Below, one piece after another: positions 15,489-26,321 of a stretch of 57,304 bases of DNA. The first letter of the stretch is position 1. Each line of letters begins with the position of its first letter. The stretch covers positions 1-57,304 of the forward strand of contig NZ_JABXYJ010000011.1 of assembly GCF_013377855.1 (NCBI RefSeq), read 5' to 3'. The position numbers and the translations under genes are program-made. This DNA comes from Cognatundibacterium oligocarboniphilum. GTDB taxonomy: Bacteria; Pseudomonadota; Gammaproteobacteria; Burkholderiales; Burkholderiaceae_D. The notes below the pieces were generated by a model, which did not search any database, was not told the origin of the DNA, and saw only the letters and a list, made by a program, of their open reading frames with translations.

Positions 15489-16694
15489 GTGTTAACACTC
15501 AAATCTGTTGCTTACCCGCATTCAGCGCGGAGCGCTGACCGGCGCCTGCTTCCGGCGCTTTCCTCCGGTGTTTTGCTGGCGTCAGTGCTGGCCTTGATGA
15601 GCGCCTGTTCCAAGCCGGTCGGGAAAGCGGAAGACGTTCGCCCGGTGCGTGCCGTCACCGTGGCCAGCGCCAGTGCGAGTGTTGTATTTGAAGTGTCCGG
15701 TGAGGTTCGTCCGCGGATCGAATCGCGGTTGGGTTTTCGAGTACCGGGAAAAATCGTGCAACGCAAAGTGGATCTTGGCGCGGTCGTGAAACGTGGTCAG
15801 GTTCTGATGCAGCTCGACCCTCAGGATCTGGCATTAGCGCAGACGCAGGCAAAAGCCGGTCTGATGGCAGCGGAAAGTAACCGTGATCTGGCGCAGGCCG
15901 AACTCCGGCGGTATCAGGAACTGCGGAGTAAAAATTTCGTCGCGGCGGCCGTTCTGGATGCTAAGGAAGTGGCATTCAGAGCCGCGCAGTCCAGCTACGA
16001 ACAGGCTTTGGCTGGATACAAAAATCAGAGTAACCAGACGGCATATACCACTCTGATCGCGGACGTGAATGGCGTGGTGACAGGCATTGATGCGGAAGCA
16101 GGTCAGGTGGTTGCTGCGGGCACACCGGTGATTCGTGTCGCCCAAAGCGGGGACATGGATGTGGTGGTGGGAATTCCTGAAAATAAAATTAACCAGATCC
16201 GCCAGATGAGCGATATCCGCGTGGCTTTATGGGCAAATCCTGCGCAGCCACTGCCTGCCAAGCTCAGGGAATTGTCTGCAATCGCCGATCCGGTGACCAG
16301 AACATATCAGGCGAAGGTGAGCCTGCCCGCCGATGCCAGGGATGTGCGTCTCGGAATGACTGCCAACGTAAGTTTTTCCACACCGGGTCAGCAGCCGGTT
16401 TTCCGTTTGCCGATGACGGCATTATTCCAGGACAAGGGCGTCTCTTCTGTGTGGGTGGTGAATAATGGCGTTGTGAAGCTGGTGCCGGTGCAGCTGGCGG
16501 GTGCTGACGGCGAACAATTATTGGTAACCGGCGGCATCGCAGCAGGTCAGGTTGTGGTGACCGCCGGTGTGAATCAGTTGCAGGCCGGGCAAAAAGTTAC
16601 TCTCTTGGGTGCAGAGTCTGCCGCCGGAAAAAATACCTCTTCCGCACCGGTTTCTGGTACTGCTGTTTCCAATCGTACGGGGGCTTCGCAATGA
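15489..16694 (+). CDS. RND efflux periplasmic adaptor lipoprotein
   Basis: A membrane-fusion protein of the HlyD/AcrA type, 401 residues, bridging the inner-membrane pump to an outer-membrane channel. It starts with GTG, preceded by AAAGGA. A lipobox LMSAC (Cys40) anchors it to the membrane. It shows the two lipoyl halves (GFRVPGKIVQRKVDLGAVVKRGQVL and later VNGVVTGIDAEAGQVVAAG), an alpha hairpin rich in Gln/Ala between them, then the beta-barrel. The Ala/Ser-rich C-terminus is disordered. Its stop overlaps the pump start as ATGA. No local regulator gene is seen. Confidence 0.93.
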   Translation: MLTLKSVAYPHSARSADRRLLPALSSGVLLASVLALMSACSKPVGKAEDVRPVRAVTVASASASVVFEVSGEVRPRIESRLGFRVPGKIVQRKVDLGAVVKRGQVLMQLDPQDLALAQTQAKAGLMAAESNRDLAQAELRRYQELRSKNFVAAAVLDAKEVAFRAAQSSYEQALAGYKNQSNQTAYTTLIADVNGVVTGIDAEAGQVVAAGTPVIRVAQSGDMDVVVGIPENKINQIRQMSDIRVALWANPAQPLPAKLRELSAIADPVTRTYQAKVSLPADARDVRLGMTANVSFSTPGQQPVFRLPMTALFQDKGVSSVWVVNNGVVKLVPVQLAGADGEQLLVTGGIAAGQVVVTAGVNQLQAGQKVTLLGAESAAGKNTSSAPVSGTAVSNRTGASQ

Positions 16695-19600
16695 GCAAGT
16701 CTTCCGGTTTTAACCTCTCACGCTGGGCGCTGGAACACATCCCTTTAACCCGTTATCTGATCGTTGCTCTGCTGCTCGGAGGGATTTTCAGTTATGCGAA
16801 GCTGGGGCAGGATGAAGATCCCCCATTCACTTTCCGTGCCATGGTGGTGCGCGCAATGTGGCCCGGAGCAACGGCGTTGCAAATGGCCGATCAGGTGACC
16901 GATAAGCTGGAAAAGAAGCTTCAGGAAACACCTTACATCGATAAAATCCGCAGCTATTCCAAACCGGGTGAAACGCTGATCATTCTGCAATTGCGTGAAT
17001 CGACGCCGCCGAAAGAAACCCCTCAGGCCTGGTATCAGGTGAGGAAAAAAATCGGTGATATCCGCTCTACTCTGCCATCTGGCGTGATCGGCCCTTTTTT
17101 CAATGATGAATTCGGCGATACCTACGGATCGATTTTTGCGTTATCCGGTGATGGCTTTTCGTATGAAGAAGTTAAGGAGTATGCTGACTTCGTACGTCAG
17201 CAATTCCTGCGTATTCCTTCTGTTTCCAAAGTAGAGTTGTTTGGTGTGCAGGATGAGAAAATCAATATTGAATTTTCACAGAAAAAATTTGCCCAACTCG
17301 GTGTTCCCTTCGATACGATTGTTGCCCAGATCAATTCCCAGAATGGTATCGAGGCGACAGGCGTATTGACGACGTCGGCCGACAATCTGCAGGTGCGGAT
17401 TTCCGGTGCGCTGATGACGGTCAAGGACCTGGAAAGCCTGCAGCTGCGCGCCAATGGTACGACTTTCCGGCTCGGAGATTTTGCGACGGTCCGGCGTGAG
17501 TATAAAAATCCACCGCAGGACAAAATGCGCTTCAATGGCAAGGAAGTCGTCGGTCTCGGCATCTCCATGGAAAAAGGCGGCAACATTATCGAGCTCGGCA
17601 AGCATTTGCAGCAGGAAGTTGCCACGATCAAAGCTAAGCTGCCGGTCGGTATCCAGCTGGAACAGGTCACCAATCAGCCTGATGCGGTGAAGGCATCGGT
17701 CGGTGAATTTGTGCATACACTGATTGAGGCCGTGGTGATCGTGCTGGCCGTCAGTTTCCTGTCACTTGGCCTGCATACCAAACCGTTCCGGCTCGATATC
17801 TGGCCTGGGCTGGTGGTGGGGCTGACTATTCCGCTGGTGCTGGCAATTACCTTCCTGTTTATGCGTATCCTCGACATCGATTTGCATAAAATCTCACTCG
17901 GCGCGTTGATCATTGCACTGGGGTTGCTGGTGGACGATGCGATTATCGCCGTCGAAATGATGGTGCGGAAGATGGAGGAAGGGTTTTCCCGTTTCGATGC
18001 GGCGACTTTTGCTTACACCTCGACCGCGATGCCGATGCTGACCGGAACGCTGATTACTGCGGCAGGCTTTTTGCCGATCGGGCTGGCGAAATCGGCTGCG
18101 GGTGAATATACCTTTTCGATGTTTTCGGTGAATGCGCTGGCGCTGATTATCTCTTGGTTGGCAGCGGTGTTGTTTACCCCTTATCTCGGTTATCTGTTTT
18201 TAAAAATCAAGCCGCATCATGCTGGTGGTCAGCCGCATGAATTATTTGATACGCCGTTCTACAGCCGCTTCCGGTCGTTGGTGAACTGGTGCGTCGAATG
18301 GCGCAAGACGACGATTGCGATTACCTTGATGGTGTTTGGTCTCGGTGTGTTTGGTTTTAAATTTATCGAGCAGCAGTTTTTTCCTGATTCCAGCCGGCCG
18401 GAACTGATGGTGGAATTATGGCTACCGGAAGGCTCTTCCTTTGCGGCGACCGAGGCGCAGGCGAAGAAGTTTGAAAGCATTCTGCAGAAACAGGAAGGGG
18501 TGGAAAGTATCACCAGTTATGTCGGTACGGGTAGTCCGCGATTCTATTTACCGCTCGATCAGATATTTCCGCAGACGAACGTGTCGCAGATTGTCGTGTT
18601 GCCGAAAAATCTGAAGGCGAGGGAAGCGTTACGCCTGAAGATCATCGATTTATTTAAAACCGATTTTCCTGAGGTGCGCGGGCGTGTGAAGCTGCTGCCG
18701 AATGGTCCGCCGGTTCCTTATCCGGTGCAGTTCCGCGTGACGGGACTGGAGGTCGCTCAGGTTCGCGCCATTGCTGATCGCGTTAAGGAAGTCATGCGCG
18801 CCAATCCGAATACGGTGGGCGTCAACGACAACTGGAATGAATCGGTGAAAGTTGTGCGGATCGATCTGGATCAGGATAAGTTGCGTGCTGCCGGCATCAC
18901 ATCGCAAAACATTATGCGTGCAGCCAACACGATTCTGACTGGAACCACCGTTGGTCAGTTCAGGGATGGTAACAAGCTGATTGATATCGTGGTGCGCCAA
19001 CCGGTGGATGAACGCTCCACTGTCAATGCGCTGAATAATGCCAATATTCCGACTGCCAGTGGCAAACCGGTACCGCTGTCGCAGCTGGCCAGCGTGAAGC
19101 TGGTCTGGGAACCAGGCGTGGTCTGGCGCGAAGGGCGGGAATGGGCGGTGACGGTGCAATCTGACGTGGTCGACGGCATTCAGGGACCGACGGTTTCCAG
19201 CCAGATTACGCCAAAATTGCAGCAAATCCGTGATGCGTTACCACCTGGATATAAAGTAGAGCTGGCCGGCGCTGCCGCAGACAGCGGAAAAGCGCAGGAA
19301 TCGATTGCCGCCAATGTGCCGCTGGTGATTTTCATTATTTTCACCTTGCTCATGCTGCAATTGCACAGCTTCTCCAGAGCCATTCTGGTGTTTCTGACCG
19401 GACCATTGGGTGTTGCCGGCGCTGCGATGGCGTTGCTGATACTGCAAAGACCGTTTGGTTTCGTGGCGCAGCTGGGGGTAATTGCTTTGTTCGGTATGAT
19501 CATCCGGAATTCGGTGATTCTGATTGATCAGATTGAGCATGATATTGAGGAGGGCGTGGAAGTCTGGGACGCGATTGTTGAGTCTGCGGTCAGACGTTTC

Positions 19601-19792
19601 CGCCCGATCATTCTCACCGCTGCCGCGGCTGTGCTGGCCATGATTCCCTTGTCCGGATCGGTATTCTGGGGCCCGATGGCCGTGGCGATCATGGGGGGGC
19701 TGATTATTGCTACCGCCCTGACTTTATTGTTCCTGCCGGCATTGTATGCTGCCTGGTTCCGGGTCAAAAAGCCCGTAGAAACGGTAAAATAA
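16691..19792 (+). CDS. RND efflux pump permease (AcrB-like)
   Basis: A 1033-residue, 12-TM proton-driven resistance-nodulation-division transporter with the duplicated TM plus large periplasmic loop layout. TM4 carries the proton-relay pair in LLVDDAIIAVEMM. At the TM10 position where AcrB has its essential lysine, this protein has Arg in GMIIRNSVILIDQIEHD, placing it in a different RND subgroup from AcrB; the substrate cannot be predicted. It is translationally coupled to the adaptor. No outer-membrane factor gene follows, so a TolC-like channel must come from elsewhere. Confidence 0.94.
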   Translation: MSKSSGFNLSRWALEHIPLTRYLIVALLLGGIFSYAKLGQDEDPPFTFRAMVVRAMWPGATALQMADQVTDKLEKKLQETPYIDKIRSYSKPGETLIILQLRESTPPKETPQAWYQVRKKIGDIRSTLPSGVIGPFFNDEFGDTYGSIFALSGDGFSYEEVKEYADFVRQQFLRIPSVSKVELFGVQDEKINIEFSQKKFAQLGVPFDTIVAQINSQNGIEATGVLTTSADNLQVRISGALMTVKDLESLQLRANGTTFRLGDFATVRREYKNPPQDKMRFNGKEVVGLGISMEKGGNIIELGKHLQQEVATIKAKLPVGIQLEQVTNQPDAVKASVGEFVHTLIEAVVIVLAVSFLSLGLHTKPFRLDIWPGLVVGLTIPLVLAITFLFMRILDIDLHKISLGALIIALGLLVDDAIIAVEMMVRKMEEGFSRFDAATFAYTSTAMPMLTGTLITAAGFLPIGLAKSAAGEYTFSMFSVNALALIISWLAAVLFTPYLGYLFLKIKPHHAGGQPHELFDTPFYSRFRSLVNWCVEWRKTTIAITLMVFGLGVFGFKFIEQQFFPDSSRPELMVELWLPEGSSFAATEAQAKKFESILQKQEGVESITSYVGTGSPRFYLPLDQIFPQTNVSQIVVLPKNLKAREALRLKIIDLFKTDFPEVRGRVKLLPNGPPVPYPVQFRVTGLEVAQVRAIADRVKEVMRANPNTVGVNDNWNESVKVVRIDLDQDKLRAAGITSQNIMRAANTILTGTTVGQFRDGNKLIDIVVRQPVDERSTVNALNNANIPTASGKPVPLSQLASVKLVWEPGVVWREGREWAVTVQSDVVDGIQGPTVSSQITPKLQQIRDALPPGYKVELAGAAADSGKAQESIAANVPLVIFIIFTLLMLQLHSFSRAILVFLTGPLGVAGAAMALLILQRPFGFVAQLGVIALFGMIIRNSVILIDQIEHDIEEGVEVWDAIVESAVRRFRPIILTAAAAVLAMIPLSGSVFWGPMAVAIMGGLIIATALTLLFLPALYAAWFRVKKPVETVK

Positions 19793-19798
19793 GCCGTA

Positions 19799-19830
19799 TT
19801 TCGGGCAAATTATTTCTGATTTGCCCGAAA
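19799..19830 (+). terminator. Hairpin after the RND operon
   Basis: TTTCGGGCAAAT pairs perfectly over 12 bp with ATTTGCCCGAAA around an 8-base loop, 7 bp after the pump stop. A T run is absent, so it may be a weak terminator or a 3' stabilising stem. Confidence 0.6.
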
Positions 19831-19874
19831 TGCCCTGAAATGTTTTGTAATCGACATCAAAAAAATAAGCCACA

Positions 19875-19966
19875 GGATTTTAAAATCCAGTAGAATAATG
19901 GGCTGGAGTTGTAATGCCACATACATTAGTTCTGGGCGACGCTTGATGTTCGGGTCGCCCTTTGCT
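19875..19966 (+). other. Palindrome and terminator-like hairpin before tRNA-Leu
   Basis: GGATTTTAAAATCC (19875-19888) is a perfect 14-bp palindrome. Downstream, GGGCGAC (19936-19942) pairs with GTCGCCC (19956-19962) and is followed by TTTGCTTTTG, a terminator shape. Either a short untranslated RNA ends here, or this is a second terminator isolating the tRNA from the RND operon. Confidence 0.4.
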
Positions 19967-20026
19967 TTTGTGCCGGATGCGTCGCAGATCAATGCCGGTA
20001 TTCAGGGTAGCTAACAAACTCATTCC

Positions 20027-20113
20027 GCGAGGATGGCGAAATTGGTAGACGCACCAGGTTTAGGTCCTGACGCCAGCAATGGTGTGGGGGTTCGAGTCCC
20101 CCTCCTCGCACCA
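20027..20113 (+). tRNA. tRNA-Leu(TAG)
   Basis: 87 nt with acceptor GCGAGGA / TCCTCGC, a D loop of class II type, anticodon loop TTTAGGT (anticodon TAG), a long variable arm (GACGCCAGCAATGGTG part), T arm with GGTTCGAGTCC and encoded CCA. The trigger factor gene begins 28 bp downstream. Confidence 0.96.
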
Positions 20114-20141
20114 CAGAATTTTTACTATTTGGACGATTTTC

Positions 20142-21491
20142 ATGGCAACTGCAGTCGAAACTTTAGATAAATTGGAACGCCGCCTCACGATTTCCTTCCC
20201 GGTCGCTGATGTGCAATCGGAAGTTGAAAAGCGTTTGAAGGTGCGTGCACGTACAGCAAAGGCTCCTGGTTTTCGTCCAGGTAAAGTGCCAATGAAGATG
20301 GTCGCGGCTCAGTACGGTTATCAGATTGAAAATGAAGTTCTGAACGATAAAGTCGGTCAGGCATTTGCTGCTGCGGCAAATGAAAATAATCTGCGTGTCG
20401 CAGGCTATCCAAACATCGAGCCGAAGTCCGGCGAAGGTGTTGCAGAGGGTACGCTGGCATTCAATGCGACTTTTGAAGTGTATCCGGAAATCCGGATTGG
20501 TGATTTGTCTTCTGCCGAAGTTGAGCAGGTTAAATCGGATGTGACAGATGCTGAGATCGATAAGACGATCGATATTCTGCGCAAGCAGCGCGTTCACTTC
20601 CATGTGAAGGGGGAACAGGGCGCGCACGGTGACGGCGGCGCTGATCAGTCCGCTCAGAATGGCGATCGTGTGACTGTCAATTTCGTCGGAAAAATTGATG
20701 GTGTTGAATTTGCAGGCGGTAAAGCGGATGACTTCGTTTTTATCTTGGGCGAAGGTCGCATGCTGCCGGAGTTCGAAGCTGCTACACTGGGTTTGAAGGC
20801 TGGCGAATCCAAAACTTTCCCGCTGAGCTTCCCTGAGGATTATCACGGTAAAGACGTTGCCGGAAAAACTGCTGAATTCACTATTACCCTGACGAAGATT
20901 GAGTTGGCGCATTTGCCTGAGGTGGATGCTGATTTCGCTAAAATGCTGGGTGTCGAGGATGGCGATCTGGTAAAGATGCGCAATGACATCAAGGATAACC
21001 TTGAGCGTGAAGTACGCGGACGTGTCAAGGCAAAAACCAAAGAAAGCGTGATGGATGCGCTGGTTAAAGCTGTTGCTTTTGATGTGCCTAAAGCTTTGGT
21101 TGCGCAAGACAGCGAACGTTTGGCAGAAATGACCCGGCAGGATATGGCGCAGCGTGGAATGAATGTAAAAGATGTTCCATTCCCTACAGAATTGTTCAAT
21201 GCACAGGCAGAGCGCCGTGTGCGTCTCGGCCTGATTCTGGCTGAGATGGTCAAGGCCAATAGCCTGCAGGCAACTGCTGACCAGATCAAGGCGCAAGTTG
21301 AAGATTTTGCCCAAAGTTACGAAGACCCGCAGCAAGTGGTGAAATACTACTACAGCGACCGCAATCGTCTGGCAGAAGTAGAAGCCCTTGTATTGGAAGA
21401 AAACGTCGTTAACTATGTGCTGGGTAAATCAAAAGTCACAGAAAAAACACTGCCTTTTGATGAGTTGATGGGCAATAACGCACAAGCTTAA
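20142..21491 (+). CDS. tig: Trigger factor
   Basis: Ribosome-bound chaperone and peptidyl-prolyl isomerase, 449 residues. The ribosome-binding loop is [11 protein letters not shown] (consensus GFRxGxxP). A central FKBP domain contains [17 protein letters not shown]. The helical C-terminal domain forms the cradle. An open frame runs further upstream through the tRNA, but family members start at [15 protein letters not shown]. It is the first gene of the tig-clpP-clpX-lon proteostasis cluster. Confidence 0.97.
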   Translation: MATAVETLDKLERRLTISFPVADVQSEVEKRLKVRARTAKAPGFRPGKVPMKMVAAQYGYQIENEVLNDKVGQAFAAAANENNLRVAGYPNIEPKSGEGVAEGTLAFNATFEVYPEIRIGDLSSAEVEQVKSDVTDAEIDKTIDILRKQRVHFHVKGEQGAHGDGGADQSAQNGDRVTVNFVGKIDGVEFAGGKADDFVFILGEGRMLPEFEAATLGLKAGESKTFPLSFPEDYHGKDVAGKTAEFTITLTKIELAHLPEVDADFAKMLGVEDGDLVKMRNDIKDNLEREVRGRVKAKTKESVMDALVKAVAFDVPKALVAQDSERLAEMTRQDMAQRGMNVKDVPFPTELFNAQAERRVRLGLILAEMVKANSLQATADQIKAQVEDFAQSYEDPQQVVKYYYSDRNRLAEVEALVLEENVVNYVLGKSKVTEKTLPFDELMGNNAQA

Positions 21492-21509
21492 CAAATAAAG
21501 GAACTCTAC

Positions 21510-22136
21510 ATGACAGGCATCATCCGTAATTCGGCGTTGGATACCAATATGCTGGGCATGGTGCCGATGGTGATTGAGCAGAGTGGGCGTGGTGAGCGTT
21601 CTTACGATATTTACTCCCGTCTGCTCAAAGAGCGGGTGATTTTCCTGGTAGGTCCGGTGAATGACCAGACGGCTAATCTGGTCGTGGCGCAATTGCTTTT
21701 TCTTGAAAGTGAAAATCCGGATAAGGATATTTCTCTCTATATCAATTCACCGGGTGGTTCCGTTTCTGCTGGCATGGCAATCTACGATACCATGCAGTTC
21801 ATAAAACCGGATGTTTCCACTCTGTGTACTGGTATGGCGGCTTCGATGGGCGCCTTCCTGCTGGCTGCCGGTGCAAAAGGTAAGCGATTTTCGTTGCCGA
21901 ATTCTCGTATCATGATTCATCAGCCATTGGGTGGTGCTCAGGGGCAGGCATCGGATATTGAAATCCAGGCCAGGGAAATCCTGTATCTGCGTGAACGCCT
22001 CAATGGTATTCTCGCTGAAAAAACTGGCCGTAGCCTCGAGCAGATTGCGAAAGATACTGACCGTGATAATTTCATGTCCGCCGATGCCGCGGTGGAATAC
22101 GGTTTGATCGACAAGGTACTGGCACATCGCGCGTGA
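21510..22136 (+). CDS. clpP: ATP-dependent Clp protease proteolytic subunit
   Basis: Serine peptidase of 208 residues forming the tetradecameric chamber used with ClpX. The catalytic Ser is in [11 protein letters not shown], the His in IMIHQPLGG and the Asp in the DRDNFM region; the handle domain is intact. A short propeptide precedes [11 protein letters not shown]. It lies 18 bp after tig and is closed by a terminator, so tig-clpP is probably one unit and clpX has its own promoter. Confidence 0.97.
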   Translation: MTGIIRNSALDTNMLGMVPMVIEQSGRGERSYDIYSRLLKERVIFLVGPVNDQTANLVVAQLLFLESENPDKDISLYINSPGGSVSAGMAIYDTMQFIKPDVSTLCTGMAASMGAFLLAAGAKGKRFSLPNSRIMIHQPLGGAQGQASDIEIQAREILYLRERLNGILAEKTGRSLEQIAKDTDRDNFMSADAAVEYGLIDKVLAHRA

Positions 22137-22151
22137 GTTTCACTGATTTTG

Positions 22152-22187
22152 AAACGCCCGCTCCTGCGAAGGTTCGGGCGTTTTTTA
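22152..22187 (+). terminator. Terminator after clpP
   Basis: AAACGCCCG pairs with CGGGCGTTT over a 14-base loop, followed by a T run. Confidence 0.85.
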
Positions 22188-22324
22188 TTGGTGGTCGTCA
22201 GCGCTATGCCGGTTGGGCGTATGCAATCTGTCTAAATGCTGAGATGCCATGACGAAATTGGTTTTTGCAGGTAATATGCATCCATGCTGTCCTGATTTAA
22301 TTTTATTTGCTTTCTATTCGCACC

Positions 22325-23590
22325 ATGTCCGATAAAAAATCCTCCGGCAGTGAAAAACTGCTTTACTGCTCATTCTGTGGAAAGAGTCAACATGAGGTTA
22401 AGAAACTGATTGCTGGGCCGTCGGTTTTCATTTGCGACGAGTGTATTGATTTGTGTAACGATATCATTCGCGATGAAGTCTCAGAGATTGACAACATTGC
22501 GAGTGCAAAAAATGAACTCCCCACACCCCAGGAAATTACGGATCTGTTGGATCAGTACGTGATCGGGCAGGCAACAGCCAAGCGCATACTCGCAGTTGCC
22601 GTATATAACCATTACAAACGTCTTAAGCATCTCGGAAAAAAAGATGATGTGGAACTGGCAAAAAGTAATATTTTGCTGGTTGGCCCGACAGGGTCGGGAA
22701 AAACGTTGCTGGCACAGACCTTGGCCCGTATGCTGAATGTGCCATTTGTGATTGCTGACGCGACGACGTTGACCGAGGCTGGATATGTCGGCGAAGATGT
22801 TGAGAACATTATTCAAAAATTACTGCAAAACTGTAATTACGAAGTCGAGCGCGCGCAAAAGGGGATTGTTTATATCGATGAAATTGATAAAATTTCCCGC
22901 AAATCTGACAATCCTTCCATCACGCGCGATGTTTCCGGCGAAGGTGTGCAGCAAGCGTTGCTGAAACTGATTGAGGGCACGATGGCGTCCGTGCCTCCTC
23001 AGGGTGGACGCAAGCATCCAAATCAGGACTTCATCCAAATTGACACGACTAACATCATGTTCATTTGTGGTGGCGCATTTGATGGCCTGGCCAAAATTAT
23101 TTCTGACCGGTCCGAACGTAGTGGGATTGGTTTTTCTGCCAGCGTTAAAAGTCAGACCGAGAAAAGTGCCAGTCAAGTCATGCAGGATGCAGAGCCTCAG
23201 GATCTGATTAAGTTTGGATTGATTCCCGAGCTGGTGGGGCGTTTGCCGGTGATAGCCACATTAAATGAGCTGGATGAAGCAGCGTTAATCCAGATTCTGG
23301 TTGAGCCAAAAAATGCGCTGATTAAGCAATATGCAAAGTTGCTTGAAATGGAAGGCACTGAGCTGGAAATTCGTCCTGCGGCATTACAAGCCATTGCGAA
23401 AAAAGCGATTGCCCGTAAAACAGGCGCCCGCGGACTGCGTTCTATTCTTGAGCATGCATTGCTGGACATTATGTACGATCTGCCTAGTCACCAGAACGTT
23501 GAAAAAGTAGTCATTGATGAGAATACGATTACTAATGGTGCGAAGCCTTTGCTGATTTATCAGGAGCCGGCGAAAGTTTCTGGTGCCTGA
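22325..23590 (+). CDS. clpX: ATP-dependent Clp protease ATP-binding subunit ClpX
   Basis: AAA+ unfoldase feeding ClpP, 421 residues from the ATG at 22325 (an upstream frame adds 6 non-family residues). The N-terminal zinc domain has CSFCGKS and CDECIDLC. Walker A is GPTGSGKT and Walker [11 protein letters not shown]. The pore loop is AGYVGEDVE and the ClpP-contact loop [18 protein letters not shown] (RSGIGFSA, then [10 protein letters not shown]). It is complete and standard. Confidence 0.97.
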   Translation: MSDKKSSGSEKLLYCSFCGKSQHEVKKLIAGPSVFICDECIDLCNDIIRDEVSEIDNIASAKNELPTPQEITDLLDQYVIGQATAKRILAVAVYNHYKRLKHLGKKDDVELAKSNILLVGPTGSGKTLLAQTLARMLNVPFVIADATTLTEAGYVGEDVENIIQKLLQNCNYEVERAQKGIVYIDEIDKISRKSDNPSITRDVSGEGVQQALLKLIEGTMASVPPQGGRKHPNQDFIQIDTTNIMFICGGAFDGLAKIISDRSERSGIGFSASVKSQTEKSASQVMQDAEPQDLIKFGLIPELVGRLPVIATLNELDEAALIQILVEPKNALIKQYAKLLEMEGTELEIRPAALQAIAKKAIARKTGARGLRSILEHALLDIMYDLPSHQNVEKVVIDENTITNGAKPLLIYQEPAKVSGA

Positions 23591-23600
23591 TCAGGGAAAC

Positions 23601-23643
23601 CTGGCAAGCAGATCAAAGAAAAAGTCTTTCATCTGCCTGCCAG
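23601..23643 (+). other. Stable hairpin between clpX and lon
   Basis: CTGGCAAGCAGAT pairs with ATCTGCCTGCCAG (13 bp, one A-C mismatch) 11 bp after the clpX stop. It has no T run. It is likely a 3' end stabiliser or imperfect terminator of clpX mRNA. Confidence 0.5.
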
Positions 23644-23695
23644 AAAAATCTAATCGCTGTAGAATAGGGCGATAAAATAGATCAGCTTCAATCGT

Positions 23696-23732
23696 AAAGC
23701 TACCCGGAGAACCCCTCTGCGTGGCTTTTTTT
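23696..23732 (+). terminator. Terminator before lon
   Basis: AAAGCTAC pairs with GTGGCTTT (one wobble), followed by seven Ts, about 80 bp before the lon start. It would end clpX read-through, implying a lon promoter within roughly 23733-23800. Confidence 0.6.
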
Positions 23733-23809
23733 GTTGTTTTTAATGAGATGGGCTTGTGTTTTAGCCCTGTGCGCCAACATTGTTAACCAGTATTTATGAA
23801 AGGTGCGCC

Positions 23810-26215
23810 ATGACGACTACTCTGATGACCGAGCAAATCCAATTACCATTACTTCCACTGAGGGATGTAGTGGTGTTTCCACATATGGTGATTCCTTTAT
23901 TTGTCGGCCGACCAAAGTCTATCAAAGCCTTAGAGGCTGCAATGGATCAGGGTAAAAGCATTATGCTTGCTGCGCAAAAAGCCGCGGCGAAAGATGAGCC
24001 ATCTGCGGACGATATTTACGAAATTGGCTGTGTTGCCAATATCCTGCAAATGCTGAAGTTGCCCGATGGCACGGTAAAAGTGCTGGTAGAGGGGGCGCAG
24101 CGTGCGCGGATTCACAAAATCCATGATTCTGAATCGCATTTCAGTGCAGAACTGACGCCGGTAGCGGCTGTTGAAGAAGATGATTCCGAAGTTGAGGCGA
24201 TGCGCCGTGCGATCGTTCAACAGTTTGATCAGTACGTCAAACTGAACAAAAAAATCCCGCCTGAAATTCTGGCTTCTCTCTCCGGCATTGATGATGCCGG
24301 CCGTCTGGCCGATACGATTGCCGCACATTTACCTCTGAAGCTCGAGCAAAAGCAGGTTATTCTCGAAATATTCAGCGTCGCTAAGCGGCTCGAACATTTG
24401 CTGGGGCAGCTTGAGGGAGAGCTCGATATTTTGCAAGTTGAAAAGCGTATCCGTGGCCGCGTCAAGCGTCAGATGGAAAAATCTCAACGCGAATATTATC
24501 TGAATGAGCAGGTCAAGGCGATTCAAAAGGAGTTGGGCGAGGGAGAGGAAGGCGCTGATATTGATGAGCTTGAGAAAAAAATCACCGCTGCCAAAATGCC
24601 CAGGGAAGCCCGCGACAAAGCGATGAATGAGTTGAAAAAACTCAAGATGATGTCGCCCATGTCTGCCGAGGCGACAGTCGTGCGTAACTACATTGATACG
24701 ATCGTCGGTTTACCGTGGAAGAAAAAGTCTAAGGTCAATAATGATCTGACCAATGCCGAGAAAGTGTTGGAGGATGAGCATTACGGACTCGATAAAGTGA
24801 AAGAGCGCATCCTTGAGTATCTTGCAGTACAGCAACGCGTAGATAAATTGAAGGCGCCTATTCTGTGTCTCGTTGGTCCACCCGGTGTCGGAAAAACGTC
24901 ACTTGGACAATCCATTGCCCGCGCGACAAACCGGAAGTTTGTGCGTATGGCGCTCGGTGGTGTGCGTGATGAGGCGGAAATCCGCGGTCATCGTCGTACT
25001 TATATCGGATCAATGCCCGGAAAGATTTTGCAGAGCCTGGCCAAAGTCGGTGTGCGCAACCCCCTGTTTTTACTGGATGAAGTGGATAAAATGGGCGCAG
25101 ACTTCCGTGGCGATCCATCTTCAGCTTTACTGGAAGTGCTTGATCCGGAACAGAATCATACTTTTTCCGATCATTACATCGAAGTTGACTTCGATTTGTC
25201 TGACGTGATGTTTGTTGCAACATCAAATTCCTACAATATTCCAGCTGCTCTGCTGGACAGGATGGAAGTGATTCGCTTGTCCGGTTATACCGAAGACGAA
25301 AAAACCAGTATTGCGCAACGTTATCTGTTGCCAAAACAAATTAAAAATAACGGTTTAAAAGAAACTGAAATCGGCGTTGCGGAAAGTGCGATACGGGACA
25401 TCATCCGCTATTACACTCGCGAAGCTGGCGTCCGTTCTTTGGAGAGAGAAATTTCCAAGATTTGTCGCAAAGTGGTGAAGATGCTGTTACTCAAAAAAAA
25501 TGAGAAAAAGGCGACTATCACAGCAAAAAATCTGGATAAATATCTCGGAGTCCGTCGTTATGATTTTGGTGTTGCTGTTAAGGAAAATCAGATTGGGCAG
25601 GTGGTCGGTCTGGCATGGACCGAAGTTGGTGGCGATCTGTTGACGATTGAAGCCGTGTCTATGCCTGGCAAGGGTGGTGTTATCCGTACTGGCACTTTGG
25701 GCGACGTGATGAAGGAGTCGATTGAGGCAGCCAGAACTGTTGTGCGTAGCCGCGCCAAGCGGCTTGGCATCAAGTCGGATGTGTTTGAGAAAAGCGATAT
25801 ACACATCCACGTACCGGAAGGTGCAACGCCCAAGGATGGCCCTTCCGCAGGTATTGCGATGACGACTGCATTGGTTTCTGTTTTTACCGGAATTCCGGTT
25901 CGTGCCGATGTTGCAATGACTGGTGAGATCACGTTGCGAGGCGAAGTATTGCCGATCGGTGGGCTGAAAGAGAAGTTGCTTGCAGCTCACCGGGGGGGTA
26001 TCAAAACTGTTTTAATCCCGGAAGAAAATGCAAAGGATCTGACGGAAATTCCGGATAATGTTAAAAACAGGCTTGAGATTATTCCAGTCCGTTGGATCGA
26101 TAAAGTTCTTGAAATTGCTCTGGAGAGTCAGCCGGCAGCGTTGCCGGATGAGGATGTCAGTATCGCCGCTACTCCAGCGGCGGGCACTGATGAGTCAGCG
26201 GTGGTAAAGCATTAA
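23810..26215 (+). CDS. lon: ATP-dependent protease Lon
   Basis: Cytoplasmic AAA+ serine protease, 801 residues. The N-terminal substrate domain starts [23 protein letters not shown]. Walker A is [11 protein letters not shown] and Walker [12 protein letters not shown]. The protease domain has catalytic Ser in [12 protein letters not shown] and Lys in [12 protein letters not shown]. The start is the ATG at 23810, after GAAAGG; an in-frame start at 23780 gives a non-family extension. The C-terminal 25 residues are a variable Ala-rich tail. Confidence 0.97.
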   Translation: MTTTLMTEQIQLPLLPLRDVVVFPHMVIPLFVGRPKSIKALEAAMDQGKSIMLAAQKAAAKDEPSADDIYEIGCVANILQMLKLPDGTVKVLVEGAQRARIHKIHDSESHFSAELTPVAAVEEDDSEVEAMRRAIVQQFDQYVKLNKKIPPEILASLSGIDDAGRLADTIAAHLPLKLEQKQVILEIFSVAKRLEHLLGQLEGELDILQVEKRIRGRVKRQMEKSQREYYLNEQVKAIQKELGEGEEGADIDELEKKITAAKMPREARDKAMNELKKLKMMSPMSAEATVVRNYIDTIVGLPWKKKSKVNNDLTNAEKVLEDEHYGLDKVKERILEYLAVQQRVDKLKAPILCLVGPPGVGKTSLGQSIARATNRKFVRMALGGVRDEAEIRGHRRTYIGSMPGKILQSLAKVGVRNPLFLLDEVDKMGADFRGDPSSALLEVLDPEQNHTFSDHYIEVDFDLSDVMFVATSNSYNIPAALLDRMEVIRLSGYTEDEKTSIAQRYLLPKQIKNNGLKETEIGVAESAIRDIIRYYTREAGVRSLEREISKICRKVVKMLLLKKNEKKATITAKNLDKYLGVRRYDFGVAVKENQIGQVVGLAWTEVGGDLLTIEAVSMPGKGGVIRTGTLGDVMKESIEAARTVVRSRAKRLGIKSDVFEKSDIHIHVPEGATPKDGPSAGIAMTTALVSVFTGIPVRADVAMTGEITLRGEVLPIGGLKEKLLAAHRGGIKTVLIPEENAKDLTEIPDNVKNRLEIIPVRWIDKVLEIALESQPAALPDEDVSIAATPAAGTDESAVVKH

Positions 26216-26232
26216 GTCTGTTTTTGTGATTT

Positions 26233-26264
26233 AAAAAATGCCCTGATTTTCAGGGCATTTTTTT
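26233..26264 (+). terminator. Terminator after lon
   Basis: AAAAATGCCCTGA pairs with TCAGGGCATTTTT around a short T-rich loop. It could serve both lon and the converging lexA. Confidence 0.88.
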
Positions 26265-26321
26265 GTCAATCAGAAAATTTGATAGCAGGTGTCGTAAGAG
26301 GTTCTTCAATTCGGCATCAGA

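Noticed and set aside
20163..21335. 390-codon frame antisense to tig
   Set aside because: A long shadow frame caused by codon bias of tig; its translation is Cys/His/Phe-rich with no domain.
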